A stretch of 64,000 bases of DNA from Massilia sp. Root335 (lineage in GTDB: Bacteria; Pseudomonadota; Gammaproteobacteria; Burkholderiales; Burkholderiaceae_D), in NCBI RefSeq assembly GCF_001425685.1, contig NZ_LMCY01000005.1, forward strand, positions 271 through 64,270, in the 5' to 3' direction. Numbering within the stretch: the stretch's first letter is position 1; every line of letters starts with the position of its first letter. The notes beneath the pieces were generated by a model. The model saw nothing but the letters and a program-made list of their open reading frames with translations, had not been told where the DNA came from and made no database searches. A program made the translations under genes and the position numbers. Shown here in pieces: positions 46,415-57,837 of the stretch.

Positions 46415-47068
46415 ATGAAGCCCATCGCAAAACTGATCGTGACCGCCGCCGCCGTGGCCATGTCCACCGCCGTTCTCGTGGCGCCGGCCCGTGCCGCCGT
46501 CGAAGCACCGGACGCGCTCGTCAAGCGCGTCAGCACCGACGTCATCGACAGCGTCAAGGCCGACAAGGACATCCAGGCCGGCAATACCCACAAGATCATG
46601 GATCTGGTGAACTCCAAGATCCTGCCGTACGTGGACTCGGACAAGATGACCGCCCAGGCCGCAGGCCGCTTCTGGCGCCAGGCGACGCCGGCGCAGCAGA
46701 AGCAGCTGGCGGAAGAATTCCGCACGCTGCTCGTGTACACCTACGCCGGCGCGCTGTCGCAGATCAAGAATGAAACCATCGAGTTCAAGCCGTTCCGCGC
46801 CGACCCGGCCGACACGGAAGTCGAGGTGAAATCGCAGGTCAACCTGACCCGCGGCGAGCCGATCACCCTGAACTACCGCCTGTCCAAGGGCCCGCAGGGC
46901 TGGAAGATCTTCGACCTGAACGTGCTGGGCGCCTGGCTGGTCGAGACCTACAAGAGCACCTTCGCGTCGGAAATCGGCAAGAACGGCATCGATGGCCTGA
47001 TCAAGAAGCTGCACGACCGCAACGAGCAGCTGGCCAACAAGCCGCTGGCCAAGGCGGCGCAAAAGTAA
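46415..47068 (+). CDS. mlaC: Periplasmic phospholipid shuttle MlaC
   Basis: A 217-residue protein with a signal peptide (about residues 1-27, cut near APARAA). The MlaC/Ttg2D fold follows: KILPYVDSDKMTAQAAGRFW, QKQLAEEFRTLLVYTYAGAL and GWKIFDLNVLGAWLVETYKS. It carries a phospholipid between MlaA at the outer membrane and MlaD at the inner membrane. An AGGAAG site precedes the ATG. It is 76 bases after mlaA and 2 bases before mlaB. Confidence 0.94.
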   Translation: MKPIAKLIVTAAAVAMSTAVLVAPARAAVEAPDALVKRVSTDVIDSVKADKDIQAGNTHKIMDLVNSKILPYVDSDKMTAQAAGRFWRQATPAQQKQLAEEFRTLLVYTYAGALSQIKNETIEFKPFRADPADTEVEVKSQVNLTRGEPITLNYRLSKGPQGWKIFDLNVLGAWLVETYKSTFASEIGKNGIDGLIKKLHDRNEQLANKPLAKAAQK

Positions 47069-47070
47069 GC

Positions 47071-47346
47071 ATGGCGGAAGCGAACCCCATGCTCTCGCTC
47101 GACGCCCTGACGTTCGGCAACGCGGAAGCGGCGCTGGCGCAGGGCTGCGCGGCCGTGTCCGCCGGCGAAACCGTGTTCGACCTCGGCGGCGTCAAGGCCG
47201 CCGACTCCTCGGCCCTGGCCCTGATGCTGGCGTGGCAACGCCGCGCACAGGAGCAGGGGCGCAGCCTCAAGTTCATCAATGTGCCGGCCAACGTCGATGC
47301 GTTGGCAAAGTTGTACGGCGTCGACGGACTTCTCGGCCGGGCCTGA
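47071..47346 (+). CDS. mlaB: STAS-domain protein MlaB
   Basis: A 91-residue STAS protein: a beta strand AGETVFDLGGV, the loop KAADSSALALMLAW with the conserved serine pair, and SLKFINVPANVDALAKLYGV. MlaB binds MlaF and is needed for stable assembly and activity of the MlaFE core. It closes the mlaFEDACB operon; a family B palindrome follows. Confidence 0.92.
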   Translation: MAEANPMLSLDALTFGNAEAALAQGCAAVSAGETVFDLGGVKAADSSALALMLAWQRRAQEQGRSLKFINVPANVDALAKLYGVDGLLGRA

Positions 47347-47390
47347 TCACGCACCGATGCCGTGGGCGGCGTGTCCGTTACGCGATCGTT

Positions 47391-47420
47391 ACGCGTGGGC
47401 GGAGGCCGCCCACCCTACGG
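47391..47420. repeat. Short dispersed palindrome, family B (copy 3)
   Basis: CGTGGGCGGAGGCCGCCCAC followed by CCTACGG equals the right half of the composite at 19141-19166. It lies between mlaB and the ABC-2 ATPase gene, where it could form a hairpin that limits read-through. Confidence 0.7.
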
Positions 47421-47566
47421 TCCGTGACATCGGGGCTCGCCGAGCCCACGCGAACGCCGGCATGACGCCGGCGTCCGCAAACATGCCATGTCCGGTTGGA
47501 TATGGCATTTTCTTCTATAATGGCCCGTTTCCCCCGCACGGTTCCGTCCTTTCGGATTCCCAACGC

Positions 47567-48514
47567 ATGACAGCAGCCATCCAGATCGACAGCGTCGAGA
47601 AAAGCTACAAGGGCTTCAAGGCCCTCAAGGGCGTTTCATTGAACATCGAGCAAGGCGAGTTCTTCGGCCTGCTCGGACCGAACGGCGCCGGCAAGACCAC
47701 CCTGATTTCGACCATCGCCGGCCTGATCCGCCCGGACGTGGGCAGCGTGCGCATCCACGGCCATGACGTCGTCAAGGATTTCCGTGCCGCCCGCATGGCG
47801 CTGGGCGTCGTACCGCAGGAACTCGTGTTCGATCCGTTCTTCACCGTGCGCGAAACCCTGCGCCTGCAGTCCGGCTACTTCGGCCTCAAGAACAACGACG
47901 CCTGGATCGACGAGGTGATGGAAAACCTCGACCTGACGCCCAAGGCGGACGTCAACATGCGCGCGCTGTCCGGCGGCATGAAGCGCCGCGTCCTCGTCGC
48001 CCAGGCCCTCGTGCATAAACCGCCCGTGATCGTGCTGGACGAGCCGACGGCCGGCGTCGACGTCGAACTGCGCCAGACCTTGTGGAAGTTCATCTCGCGC
48101 CTGAACCGCGAGGGACACACGGTCGTCCTGACGACGCACTACCTGGAAGAAGCGCAGGCCATGTGCCAGCGCGTCGCCATGCTCAAGACCGGCAACGTCG
48201 TCGCGCTGGACACGATGTCGCAGCTGCTGCGCCGCGTGTCCGGCTCGTCGCTCGTCGTGCACCTCAAGCACGGCACCCTGCCGGACGGCCTGCGCCACCT
48301 CGTCGCGCACAACGAACACGACGAGGGCAAGAACAACGGCGGCAACACGTACACGCTGCGCGTCAACGAGTACGGCGAAGTGGAAGGCATCCTCGCGCGC
48401 CTGCGCGAATCCGGCGCCGAAATCGACGAGATGCAGCTGCAACAGGCCGACCTGGAAGACATTTTTATCCAGATCATGGAAGGCGCATCTCAAGCTGGAG
48501 CATCGGTACGATGA
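47567..48514 (+). CDS. ABC-2 type exporter ATP-binding protein
   Basis: A 315-residue ABC ATPase with Walker A GPNGAGKTT, the signature LSGGMKRRVLVAQAL, Walker B VIVLDEPTAGVD and H-loop TTHYLEE. The C-terminal 90 residues resemble the regulatory extension of ABC-2/DrrA-like ATPases. It pairs with the permease whose ATG overlaps its stop. In Burkholderiales this pair commonly lies between mla and ibaG-murA; its cargo is not known. The ATG at 47567 was chosen over the upstream open frame because the ABC homology starts there. Confidence 0.92.
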   Translation: MTAAIQIDSVEKSYKGFKALKGVSLNIEQGEFFGLLGPNGAGKTTLISTIAGLIRPDVGSVRIHGHDVVKDFRAARMALGVVPQELVFDPFFTVRETLRLQSGYFGLKNNDAWIDEVMENLDLTPKADVNMRALSGGMKRRVLVAQALVHKPPVIVLDEPTAGVDVELRQTLWKFISRLNREGHTVVLTTHYLEEAQAMCQRVAMLKTGNVVALDTMSQLLRRVSGSSLVVHLKHGTLPDGLRHLVAHNEHDEGKNNGGNTYTLRVNEYGEVEGILARLRESGAEIDEMQLQQADLEDIFIQIMEGASQAGASVR

Positions 48515-49278
48515 ATCTGTTCTCCGTGGGCTTCAAGACCCTGTTTTTTAAAGAAATCCTGCGCTTCTGGAAGGTCGCGACGCAGACCATCGCCGCGCCC
48601 GTCGTCAGCGCGATGCTGTATCTGCTGATCTTCGGCCACGTGCTGGACGGCCGCGTGCAGATGCTCGACGGCGTGAGCTACACGTCGTTCCTCGTGCCCG
48701 GCCTCGTGATGATGAGCGTGCTGCAGAACGCGTTCGCCAACTCGTCGTCCTCGCTGATCCAATCGAAAATCACGGGCAACCTCGTGTTCATCCTGCTGCC
48801 GCCGCTGTCGCACGTCGAGATCCTGTCGGCCTACGTGGTGGCCTCCGTCGTGCGCGGGCTGGCCGTCGGTTTCGGCGTGTTCATCATCACGGCGTGGTTC
48901 GCGCACCTGAGTTTCGTGGCGCCGCTGTGGATCGTCGTGTTCGCGCTGCTGGGCGCCGGCATCCTGGGCACGCTCGGCGTCATCGCCGGCATCTGGGCGG
49001 AAAAATTCGACCAGCTGGCCGCGTTCCAGAACTTTTTGATCACGCCTGCAACATTTTTGGCCGGTGTGTTCTATTCCATTAAGAAACTTCCGCCGTTCTG
49101 GCTGGCGGTCTCGCATTTCAACCCGTTCTTTTATATGATTGACGGGTTCCGCTATGGTTTCTTCGGCCAGTCCGACGTGTCGCCCTGGACCAGCCTGGCC
49201 ATCGTCGCCGTCTTCTTCGTGGCCCTGGCCGCTATCGCAATCAATCTGCTTCGCCGCGGCTACAAGCTGCGCCACTGA
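48511..49278 (+). CDS. ABC-2 type exporter permease
   Basis: A 255-residue membrane protein with six predicted membrane segments. The ABC-2 signature region reads FQNFLITPATFLAGVFYSIK and is followed by ALSHFNPF-type text (WLAVSHFNPFFYMIDGFRYG). This is the usual layout of exporters of lipids, polysaccharide or drugs. It is coupled by an ATGA overlap to its ATPase. Substrate is unknown; position beside mla and murA suggests an envelope component. Confidence 0.92.
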   Translation: MNLFSVGFKTLFFKEILRFWKVATQTIAAPVVSAMLYLLIFGHVLDGRVQMLDGVSYTSFLVPGLVMMSVLQNAFANSSSSLIQSKITGNLVFILLPPLSHVEILSAYVVASVVRGLAVGFGVFIITAWFAHLSFVAPLWIVVFALLGAGILGTLGVIAGIWAEKFDQLAAFQNFLITPATFLAGVFYSIKKLPPFWLAVSHFNPFFYMIDGFRYGFFGQSDVSPWTSLAIVAVFFVALAAIAINLLRRGYKLRH

Positions 49279-49284
49279 CAAAAC

Positions 49285-49521
49285 ATGGTTACTACACCCG
49301 AACTCATCCACGGCTACATCCAAAACGGCCTGGCGTGCACCCACCTGGAAGTCGAGGGCGACGGCCAGCATTTCAGCGCCGTCATCGTCTCGCCCGCATT
49401 CGCCGGCAAGAGCCGCATCCAGCGCCACCAGATCGTCTATGCCGCACTGGGCGACCGCATGCGCGAAGAAATCCACGCGCTGTCGATGAAGACGCTGACC
49501 CCTGAAGAGTACCAAGGATAA
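49285..49521 (+). CDS. ibaG: BolA-family protein IbaG
   Basis: A 78-residue BolA-like protein: the segment [22 protein letters not shown], then [19 protein letters not shown], including the conserved RHQ-x-V-Y signature with its histidine, and ending [12 protein letters not shown]. IbaG works with monothiol glutaredoxin (grxD at 18648) in iron-sulfur or acid-stress related functions. It lies 6 bases after the permease and 2 bases before murA, the same order as in enterobacteria. Confidence 0.92.
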   Translation: MVTTPELIHGYIQNGLACTHLEVEGDGQHFSAVIVSPAFAGKSRIQRHQIVYAALGDRMREEIHALSMKTLTPEEYQG

Positions 49522-49523
49522 GC

Positions 49524-50774
<1,251 letters not shown>

Positions 50775-50808
50775 AGACAAGAACAGGGACGACCGCGCTC
50801 TCAACCCA

Positions 50809-50896
50809 CGTCGTCCCCGCGCAGGCGGGGACCCAATTTTGCAAGCGCTAACGAAACGCAAACAGCACTTGGGTTCCCGCCTCCGCGGGAACGACG
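50809..50896. repeat. Dispersed inverted repeat, family A (copy 3)
   Basis: CGTCGTCCCCGCGCAGGCGG opens the unit and CTCCGCGGGAACGACG closes it, with CCCAATTTTG and CACTTGGGTT near the centre as an inner inverted pair. It separates murA from hisG. Confidence 0.85.
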
Positions 50897-50930
50897 GTGT
50901 AGGGCGCGGGTCCAAAACTAACGCAGTCAC

Positions 50931-51602
50931 ATGAACGACACCACTCAGGACAGCTCCCAGCTGATCCTCGCCCTCTCGAAGGGCCGCATTTTCGAAGACA
51001 CGCTGCCGCTGCTGGCCGCGGCCGGCATCGAGGTACTGGAAAATCCGGAAACCTCGCGCAAGCTGATCCTCGCCACCAACGACCCCGGCGTGCGCGTGCT
51101 GATCGTGCGCGCCACCGACGTGCCGACCTATGTCCAGCATGGCGCCGCCGACTTCGGCGTCGCCGGCAAGGACGTGCTGCTCGAGCATGGCGGCGAAGGC
51201 CTGTACCAGCCGATCGACCTCAAAATCGCCTGCTGCCGCATGTCCGTGGCCGTCAACGCCGGCTTCGACTACGAGAACGCCGTGCGCCAGGGCGCGCGCC
51301 TGCGCGTGGCGACCAAGTTCGTGCACACGGCGCGCGAGCACTTCGCCAAGAAGGGCGTGCACGTCGACCTGATCAAACTGTATGGTTCGATGGAGCTGGC
51401 GCCGCTGGTCGGCCTGTCCGACGCCATCGTCGACGTCGTGTCGACGGGCGGCACGCTGCGCGCCAACAACCTGGTCGAAGTCGAAAAGATCATGGAGATC
51501 TCGTCGCGCCTCGTCGTCAACCAGGCCGCGCTGAAACTCAAGCGCGAGCGCCTGCAACCGATCATCGACGCGTTCGAACGCGCGTCCAAGCGCGAAGGCT
51601 GA
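50931..51602 (+). CDS. hisG: ATP phosphoribosyltransferase, short form
   Basis: A 223-residue catalytic subunit of the short HisG type: [18 protein letters not shown] at the start, [17 protein letters not shown] in the middle and the PRPP-binding loop in [18 protein letters not shown]. It lacks the C-terminal regulatory domain of long HisG, so it needs HisZ for activity and histidine feedback; hisZ is not in this window. It catalyses the first step of histidine synthesis and opens the operon. Confidence 0.95.
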   Translation: MNDTTQDSSQLILALSKGRIFEDTLPLLAAAGIEVLENPETSRKLILATNDPGVRVLIVRATDVPTYVQHGAADFGVAGKDVLLEHGGEGLYQPIDLKIACCRMSVAVNAGFDYENAVRQGARLRVATKFVHTAREHFAKKGVHVDLIKLYGSMELAPLVGLSDAIVDVVSTGGTLRANNLVEVEKIMEISSRLVVNQAALKLKRERLQPIIDAFERASKREG

Positions 51603-51607
51603 ACGCT

Positions 51608-52939
51608 ATGTCCATCACGATCCGCAAACTCGATTCCACCGCCGCCGGCTTCCAGCAGACGTTGAACACCCTGCTCGCGTTCGAAGCCGAGACCGACGAC
51701 GCCATCGAATCGGCCGTGGCGAAGATCCTCGCCGACGTGAAGGCGCGCGGCGACGCCGCCGTGCTGGAATACACGAACAAGTTCGACCGGATTCCCGGCG
51801 GCGCAACGAGCATGGCCGCCTTCGACGTCAAACAGGACGAACTGCAGGAAGCATTGGACTCGCTGCCGGAGTCGCAACGCGCCGCGCTGCGCACGGCCGC
51901 CGAGCGCATCCGCGTGTTCCACGAGCGCCAGAAGCAGGAACTGAACGGTTTTACCTACACCGAACCTGACGGCACGGTGCTGGGCCAGCGCGTCACGCCG
52001 CTGGACCGCGTGGGCATCTACGTCCCGGGCGGCAAGGCCGCGTATCCGTCGTCCGTGCTGATGAACGCGATCCCTGCCAAGGTCGCGGGCGTGCAGGAAA
52101 TCGTGATGGTCGTGCCGACGCCGGATGGCGTCAAGAACCGCATGGTGCTCGCGGCCGCCGCGATCGCCGGCGTGACCCGCGTGATCACGATCGGCGGCGC
52201 GCAAGCCGTCGGCGCGCTCGCTTACGGCACCGCGACGATTCCGCCGGTCGACAAGATCGTCGGCCCGGGCAACGCGTATGTCGCTAGCGCCAAGCGCCGC
52301 GTGTTCGGCACGGTCGGCATCGACATGATCGCGGGCCCGTCGGAAATCCTCGTGCTGTGCGACGGCACGACGGACCCGGACTGGGTTGCGATGGACCTGT
52401 TCTCGCAGGCCGAGCACGACGAACTGGCGCAGGCCATCCTGCTGTGCCCCGACGCCGACTACATCGCGCAGGTCGAGGCGAGCATCCACAAGTTGCTGCC
52501 GACGATGCCGCGCAAGGCGACGATCGCCACGTCGATGACGGACCGCGGCGCCTTGATCAAGGTGCGCGACATGGACGAGGCGTGCGCGATTGCGAATGCC
52601 ATCGCGGCCGAGCACCTGGAAATCTCCGCCGAGGACCCGCAGCAGTGGGCCGACAAGATCCGCCACGCGGGCGCGATGTTCCTGGGCCGCTTCTCGTCCG
52701 AATCGCTGGGCGATTACTGCTGCGGCCCGAACCACGTGCTGCCGACGTCGCGCACGGCGCGCTTTTCGTCGCCGCTGGGCGTGTACGATTTCCAGAAGCG
52801 CTCGTCGATCCTGTTCGTGTCGCAGGCCGGCGCGCAAACATTGGGCCGCGTCGCGGCCGAACTCGCGTACGGCGAAGGCTTGCAGGCGCACGCGCGCAGC
52901 GCGGAGCTGAGGATCGAAGGGAAGAGTCAAACATCATGA
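51608..52939 (+). CDS. hisD: Histidinol dehydrogenase
   Basis: A 443-residue HisD. Family motifs are [52 protein letters not shown] and [11 protein letters not shown], and the catalytic E-H pair lies in AAEHLEIS with zinc ligands nearby (QAEHDE). It oxidises histidinol to histidine in two NAD-dependent steps. It lies 5 bases after hisG; its stop overlaps the start of the methyltransferase gene by ATGA. Confidence 0.96.
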   Translation: MSITIRKLDSTAAGFQQTLNTLLAFEAETDDAIESAVAKILADVKARGDAAVLEYTNKFDRIPGGATSMAAFDVKQDELQEALDSLPESQRAALRTAAERIRVFHERQKQELNGFTYTEPDGTVLGQRVTPLDRVGIYVPGGKAAYPSSVLMNAIPAKVAGVQEIVMVVPTPDGVKNRMVLAAAAIAGVTRVITIGGAQAVGALAYGTATIPPVDKIVGPGNAYVASAKRRVFGTVGIDMIAGPSEILVLCDGTTDPDWVAMDLFSQAEHDELAQAILLCPDADYIAQVEASIHKLLPTMPRKATIATSMTDRGALIKVRDMDEACAIANAIAAEHLEISAEDPQQWADKIRHAGAMFLGRFSSESLGDYCCGPNHVLPTSRTARFSSPLGVYDFQKRSSILFVSQAGAQTLGRVAAELAYGEGLQAHARSAELRIEGKSQTS

Positions 52940-53766
52940 CGGCCTGGCTCGATCAGGTCTTCTGCGAGGATGCGCTGGCCGGCATGGCGCGCATCCCCGA
53001 CGGCAGCATCGACCTGATCCTGACGGACCCGCCGTATAATCTCGGCAAGGATTACGGCAACGGCTCGGACCAGCAGAGCGTGGAAGATTACCTCGCCTGG
53101 ACCGAGCGCTGGATCGATTGCGTGCTGCCGAAGCTGAAAGACAACGGCAGCCTGTACATCTTTCTCACCTGGCGCTTCGCGCCGGAGATCTTCGTCATGC
53201 TCAAGCGGCGCATGACGATGATGAACGAGATCATCTGGGACCGCCGCGTCCCTTCGATGGGGGGCAGCACCAGGAGCTACAGCTCGGTGCACGACACCAT
53301 CGGCTTCTTCGTGAAGCGCAAGGATTATTATTTCGACTTGGACGCCGTACGTATCCCGTACGACGCCCAGACGAAGAAGGCGCGATCGCGCTCGATCTTC
53401 GTGGGCGCCAAGTGGCTGGAAGTGGGTTACAACCCGAAGGACTTGTGGAGCGTGTCGCGACTGCATCGCGAACATGCGGAACGGGTCGACCATCCGACGC
53501 AGAAACCGCTCGAGATCATCGAGCGCATGGTCAAGGCGTCATGCCCGCCGGGCGGCGTCGTGCTCGACCCGTTCATGGGCAGCGGCACGACGGCGCTGGC
53601 CGCCAAACGCCTCGGCCGGCATTTCACCGGTTTCGAACTGAACCCCGCTTACTGCGCGACCATCGCGGAACGTTTGTCCGCCCCCGCGCAGCCGGCCACC
53701 AGGAAACGCAAAGGCGTCCGCGCCGACGTTTCAACCACCGCCACCGAAGGAGTGAACCAGGAATGA
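52936..53766 (+). CDS. Beta-class DNA methyltransferase inside the his operon
   Basis: A 276-residue site-specific DNA methyltransferase. The catalytic motif IV is D31-P-P-Y34 ([15 protein letters not shown]) and the SAM-binding motif I is D211-PFMGSGTT, near the C-terminus after [13 protein letters not shown]. This order marks the beta class of N6-adenine or N4-cytosine enzymes (DPPY suits N6-adenine). A basic tail of about 25 residues (RKRKGVRAD) ends the protein. No restriction enzyme gene is near, so it is an orphan. ATGA overlaps couple it to hisD upstream and to hisC downstream, so it should be made together with the histidine enzymes. Target sequence is unknown. Confidence 0.9.
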   Translation: MTAWLDQVFCEDALAGMARIPDGSIDLILTDPPYNLGKDYGNGSDQQSVEDYLAWTERWIDCVLPKLKDNGSLYIFLTWRFAPEIFVMLKRRMTMMNEIIWDRRVPSMGGSTRSYSSVHDTIGFFVKRKDYYFDLDAVRIPYDAQTKKARSRSIFVGAKWLEVGYNPKDLWSVSRLHREHAERVDHPTQKPLEIIERMVKASCPPGGVVLDPFMGSGTTALAAKRLGRHFTGFELNPAYCATIAERLSAPAQPATRKRKGVRADVSTTATEGVNQE

Positions 53767-54863
53767 GCAGGACCAGCATCGACAACCTCATCGCCAACAC
53801 GATCCGCGAAGACGTCCGGTCCGGCCATGGCTACAACGTCCCGGATTCGAGCGGCTACATCAAGCTGGACGCGATGGAGAATCCGTACCAGCTGCCGGAC
53901 GCGCTGCGCGCGGAACTGGGCCGGCGCCTGGCCGACGCGGTCCTGAACCGCTATCCGGCGCCGTCGTACACCGGCATCAAGGAACGCATCCGCGCCCGGC
54001 TGGGCGTGCCGGCCGGGTTCGACGTCATCCTCGGCAACGGCTCGGACGAGATCATCTCGATTTTGTGCACCGCGACGGCGCGCCAGGATAAACGTGCCGT
54101 CGTGCTGGCGCCGATCCCGGCCTTCGTGATGTTCCAGCGCTCGGCCCAGTTCGCGGGCATGGACTTCGTCGGCGTGCCGTTGAAGGCCGACTTCTCGCTC
54201 GACCGCGCCGCCATGCTGGCCGCGATCGCCGAGCACAAGCCGAGCCTCGTGTTCCTGGCCTACCCGAACAACCCGACCGGCAACCTGTACGACGAAGCGG
54301 ACATGATCGCCATCATCGAGGCGCTGGGAGAAAACGGCATCGCCGTCGCCGACGAGGCGTACCACCCGTTCGCCCGCACGAGCTTCATGGACAAGCTGCC
54401 GCAGTATCCGAACCTGGTCGTGATGCGCACGCTGTCGAAGCTGGGCCTGGCCGGCATCCGCCTCGGGTATCTGGCCGCGGCGCCCGCCCTGCTGGAGCAG
54501 TTCGACAAGGTGCGCCCGCCGTACAACGTCAACGTACTGACCCAGGTGGCGGCGGAATTCGCGCTCGACCACGTGGAAGTGCTGGACGAGCAGGCCGCCC
54601 GCCTGAACGAGGCGCGCGCGATTCTCTCCGCCGCGATGGCCGCGCTGCCGGGCGTGACGGTGTTTCCGTCGAGCGCCAATTTCATCACCCTGCGCGTGCC
54701 GGACGCCGACAAGACCTGCGCTAAACTGTTCGCGGAACGGGTGTTGATTAAAAATTTGAGTAGAATGCATGAATTGCTGGCCAATTGCATCCGTGTTACG
54801 GTCAGCACCCCGGAAGAAAACTCCGTATTCCTGAATGCCCTGAAGGCTTCGCTGCAAGCCTGA
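53763..54863 (+). CDS. hisC: Histidinol-phosphate aminotransferase
   Basis: A 366-residue fold-type I aminotransferase. Substrate and PLP residues lie in [29 protein letters not shown] and DEAYHPF, and the Schiff-base lysine is K226 in [14 protein letters not shown]. It converts imidazole-acetol phosphate to histidinol phosphate. Its start overlaps the methyltransferase stop, and hisB follows after 20 bases. Confidence 0.95.
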   Translation: MSRTSIDNLIANTIREDVRSGHGYNVPDSSGYIKLDAMENPYQLPDALRAELGRRLADAVLNRYPAPSYTGIKERIRARLGVPAGFDVILGNGSDEIISILCTATARQDKRAVVLAPIPAFVMFQRSAQFAGMDFVGVPLKADFSLDRAAMLAAIAEHKPSLVFLAYPNNPTGNLYDEADMIAIIEALGENGIAVADEAYHPFARTSFMDKLPQYPNLVVMRTLSKLGLAGIRLGYLAAAPALLEQFDKVRPPYNVNVLTQVAAEFALDHVEVLDEQAARLNEARAILSAAMAALPGVTVFPSSANFITLRVPDADKTCAKLFAERVLIKNLSRMHELLANCIRVTVSTPEENSVFLNALKASLQA

Positions 54864-54883
54864 ACACCGCCGAGCACCTAGCA

Positions 54884-55474
54884 ATGACCCGCACCGCAGA
54901 AATCACGCGCAATACGAGCGAGACGCAGATTCGCGTCGCGCTCAACCTGGACGGCACCGGCCGCCAGAAACTCAATACCGGGGTGCCGTTCCTGGACCAC
55001 ATGCTGGACCAGATCGCCCGCCACGGCCTGATCGACCTGGAAGTCGAGGCCGTCGGCGACCTGCACATCGACGACCACCACACCGTCGAGGACACCGGCA
55101 TCACGCTGGGCATGGCGGTGGCCAAGGCCATCGGCGACAAAAAAGGCATCCGGCGCTACGGCCACGCCTACGTCCCGCTGGACGAGGCGCTGTCGCGCGT
55201 CGTGATCGACTTTTCCGGCCGTCCGGGCCTGGAATGGCATGTGCCGTTCACCCGCGCGACGATCGGCCGTTTCGACGTGGATCTCACCATCGAGTTCTTC
55301 CGCGGCTTCGTCAACCACGCCGGCGTGACACTGCATGTGGATAACCTGCGCGGCGTGAATGCCCACCACCAGTGCGAGACCGTCTTCAAGGCGTTCGGCC
55401 GCGCGCTGCGCATGGCATCCGAGCTGGATGCGCGCGCCGCGGGCACGATCCCGTCGACCAAGGGCAGCCTGTAA
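54884..55474 (+). CDS. hisB: Imidazoleglycerol-phosphate dehydratase
   Basis: A 196-residue monofunctional HisB. The two metal-binding motifs are present: [11 protein letters not shown] (about residues 65-75) and [13 protein letters not shown] (about 164-176), along with [13 protein letters not shown]. The N-terminal phosphatase domain of enterobacterial HisB is absent, so histidinol phosphatase must be encoded elsewhere. The ATG at 54884 fits the family start. Confidence 0.95.
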   Translation: MTRTAEITRNTSETQIRVALNLDGTGRQKLNTGVPFLDHMLDQIARHGLIDLEVEAVGDLHIDDHHTVEDTGITLGMAVAKAIGDKKGIRRYGHAYVPLDEALSRVVIDFSGRPGLEWHVPFTRATIGRFDVDLTIEFFRGFVNHAGVTLHVDNLRGVNAHHQCETVFKAFGRALRMASELDARAAGTIPSTKGSL

Positions 55475-55490
55475 CGGCACGGATTTCCAG

Positions 55491-56129
55491 ATGACGAACA
55501 AGATTGTTGTAATCGATGGCGTAGGCAACCTGCGCTCGGTGGCACAAGCGCTGCGCGCCGTCGCGCCCGAGGCCGATGTGCAGATTTCCAACGACCCGGC
55601 CGTGATCGACGCGGCCGACCGCGTCGTGCTGCCGGGCCAGGGCGCGATGCGCGACTGCATGCAGAGCCTGCGCGAATCCGGCGCCGAGGACGCGCTGCTG
55701 CGCGCGACCCGCACCCGTCCCGTGATGGGCGTGTGCGTGGGCGAGCAGATGCTGTTCGAGATGAGCGAGGAGGGCGATGCGCCCGGCCTGGGCCTGCTGC
55801 CCGGGAAGGTGGTGCGCTTCCAGCTCGACGGCAAACTGCAGGCCGACGGCTCGCGCTTCAAGGTGCCGCAGATGGGCTGGAACCGGGTGCGCCAGTCGCG
55901 CGCCCACCCGCTGTGGAACGGCGTGGCCGACAACAGCTATTTCTATTTCGTGCACAGCTATTTCGCGGTGCCGGACGACGCCGCGCACACCATCGGCGAG
56001 ACCGACTACGGCGCGCCGTACTGCTGTGCGGTCGCCAGGGACAACATCGTCGCCACCCAGTTCCACCCCGAGAAAAGTGCCGCTGCCGGTTTGCAGCTGT
56101 ACAAGAACTTCGTTCACTGGAATCCGTAA
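55491..56129 (+). CDS. hisH: Imidazole glycerol phosphate synthase glutamine amidotransferase subunit
   Basis: A 212-residue class I amidotransferase. The nucleophile is in [11 protein letters not shown], and the histidine-glutamate pair is in TQFHPEKS. It releases ammonia from glutamine for HisF. The N-terminus reads [16 protein letters not shown], one residue shorter than the VIDYGMGNLRSV that I recall from relatives, leaving out the tyrosine near the start of the first loop. The rest is intact. It lies between hisB and hisA. Confidence 0.93.
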   Translation: MTNKIVVIDGVGNLRSVAQALRAVAPEADVQISNDPAVIDAADRVVLPGQGAMRDCMQSLRESGAEDALLRATRTRPVMGVCVGEQMLFEMSEEGDAPGLGLLPGKVVRFQLDGKLQADGSRFKVPQMGWNRVRQSRAHPLWNGVADNSYFYFVHSYFAVPDDAAHTIGETDYGAPYCCAVARDNIVATQFHPEKSAAAGLQLYKNFVHWNP

Positions 56130-56171
56130 TTTCCGCCGTCAACCCGGCCATTAACCTAATCGATACCGACC

Positions 56172-56948
56172 ATGCTGCTGATCCCCGCCATCGACCTGAA
56201 AGACGGTCACTGCGTTCGCCTGAAACAAGGCGATATGGACCTCGCCACCGTGTTTTCCGAAGATCCCGCCGAGATGGCGCTGCACTGGCTGAAGAAGGGT
56301 GCGCGCCGTCTGCACCTGGTCGATCTGAACGGCGCGTTCGCGGGCAAACCGAAGAACGAAGACGCGATCAAATCGATCCTGCGCGTCGTGCAGGACTACG
56401 CCACGGACAATGAACTGGACGAGATCCCCGTCCAGCTGGGCGGCGGCATCCGCGACCTCGACACCATCGAGCGCTACCTGGACGACGGCATCACCTACAT
56501 CATCGTCGGCACCGCCGCGGTGAAGAACCCGGGCTTCCTGCACGACGCCTGCGGCGCCTTCCCGGGCAGCATCATCGTCGGCCTGGACGCCAAGGACGGC
56601 AAGGTCGCGACGGACGGCTGGAGCAAGATGTCCGGCCACGAAGTCATCGACCTCGCGCAGAAATTCGAAGGCTACGGCGTGGAATCGATCGTCTACACCG
56701 ACATCGGCCGCGACGGCATGATGGGCGGCGTGAACATCGAAGCGACCGTGCGCCTGGCCCAGGCCGTGCGCATCCCGATCATCGCCTCGGGCGGCCTGCA
56801 CAACCTGGCCGACGTGGAAGCGCTGTGCGCCGTGCAGGACGAGGGCATCGAGGGCGTGATCTGCGGCCGTTCGATCTACGAAGGCACGCTCGACCTGGCC
56901 AGCGCGCAGGAACGCGCGGACGCATTGACCGAGGGCGCGCAGGCGTAA
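56172..56948 (+). CDS. hisA: Phosphoribosylformimino-5-aminoimidazole carboxamide ribotide isomerase
   Basis: A 258-residue (beta/alpha)8 barrel. Catalytic aspartates are in [13 protein letters not shown] (D8) and [13 protein letters not shown], and phosphate-binding turns are in QLGGGIRDL and [10 protein letters not shown]. An insert [20 protein letters not shown] of betaproteobacterial type is present. It isomerises ProFAR to PRFAR. A family A repeat separates it from hisF. Confidence 0.95.
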   Translation: MLLIPAIDLKDGHCVRLKQGDMDLATVFSEDPAEMALHWLKKGARRLHLVDLNGAFAGKPKNEDAIKSILRVVQDYATDNELDEIPVQLGGGIRDLDTIERYLDDGITYIIVGTAAVKNPGFLHDACGAFPGSIIVGLDAKDGKVATDGWSKMSGHEVIDLAQKFEGYGVESIVYTDIGRDGMMGGVNIEATVRLAQAVRIPIIASGGLHNLADVEALCAVQDEGIEGVICGRSIYEGTLDLASAQERADALTEGAQA

Positions 56949-56967
56949 AGGCCGCCACCCCTAAAAC

Positions 56968-57054
56968 CGTCGTCCCCGCGAAGGCGGGGACCCAAGTTTT
57001 GCGCGCATATCGACTGCGCGTGCAAATTGGGCCCCTGCCTGCGCAGGGGCGACG
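56968..57054. repeat. Dispersed inverted repeat, family A (copy 4)
   Basis: CGTCGTCCCCGCGAAGGCGG at left and CCTGCGCAGGGGCGACG at right form the outer inverted pair; ACCCAAG and ATTGGGC are the inner pair. It interrupts the his operon between hisA and hisF without breaking a gene. Confidence 0.85.
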
Positions 57055-57072
57055 AGCTAACTTAGTAATCTT

Positions 57073-57834
57073 ATGCTCACAAAACGCATCATCCCCTGCC
57101 TGGACGTCACCGGCGGCCGCGTCGTCAAGGGCGTCAACTTCACCGAATTGCGCGACGCCGGCGACCCGGTCGAGATCGCACGCCGCTACAACGAGCAGGG
57201 CGCCGACGAACTCACCTTCCTCGACATCACCGCGTCTTCCGACGGCCGCGACCTGATCCTGCCGATCATCGAGGCCGTGGCATCGACCGTGTTCATTCCG
57301 CTGACCGTGGGCGGCGGCGTGCGCAAGGTCGAGGACGTGCGCCGGCTGCTGAACGCCGGCGCCGACAAGGTGTCGATGAACACCTCGGCCGTGACCAATC
57401 CGCAGCTCGTGTACGACGCCTCGCAGAAGCACGGCTCGCAATGCATCGTCGTCGCCATCGACGCCAAGCAGGTCGCGCCCGGCAAGTGGGAAGTGTTTAC
57501 CCACGGCGGCCGCAACGCGACCGGCATCGATGCCGTCGAATGGGCCCGCAAGATGGAAAGCCTGGGCGCCGGCGAACTGCTGCTGACCAGCATGGACCGC
57601 GACGGCACCAAGTCCGGCTTCGACCTGGGCCTGACGCGTGCCGTATCGGACGCGGTCGGCATCTCCGTGATCGCGTCCGGCGGCGTGGGCGGCCTGCAGG
57701 ACCTGGCCGACGGCGTACTGAAAGGCCATGCCGACGCCGTGCTGGCCGCCAGCATCTTCCACTATGGGCAGCACACGGTCGGCGAGGCGAAGCGCTTCAT
57801 GGCGGACCGCGGCATCCCGATGCGCCTCGACTGA
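57073..57834 (+). CDS. hisF: Imidazole glycerol phosphate synthase cyclase subunit
   Basis: A 253-residue barrel protein paralogous to HisA. Catalytic residues are in [15 protein letters not shown] (D11) and [15 protein letters not shown] (D130 region), and phosphate loops are in TVGGGVRKV and [10 protein letters not shown]. With HisH it forms IGP and AICAR, linking to purine synthesis. A 19-base gap follows the family A repeat; hisI follows after 3 bases. Confidence 0.96.
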   Translation: MLTKRIIPCLDVTGGRVVKGVNFTELRDAGDPVEIARRYNEQGADELTFLDITASSDGRDLILPIIEAVASTVFIPLTVGGGVRKVEDVRRLLNAGADKVSMNTSAVTNPQLVYDASQKHGSQCIVVAIDAKQVAPGKWEVFTHGGRNATGIDAVEWARKMESLGAGELLLTSMDRDGTKSGFDLGLTRAVSDAVGISVIASGGVGGLQDLADGVLKGHADAVLAASIFHYGQHTVGEAKRFMADRGIPMRLD

Positions 57835-57837
57835 CTG

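Noticed and set aside
52936..53766. Restriction-modification system in the his operon
   Set aside because: Only a methyltransferase is present; no endonuclease or specificity subunit lies within reach.
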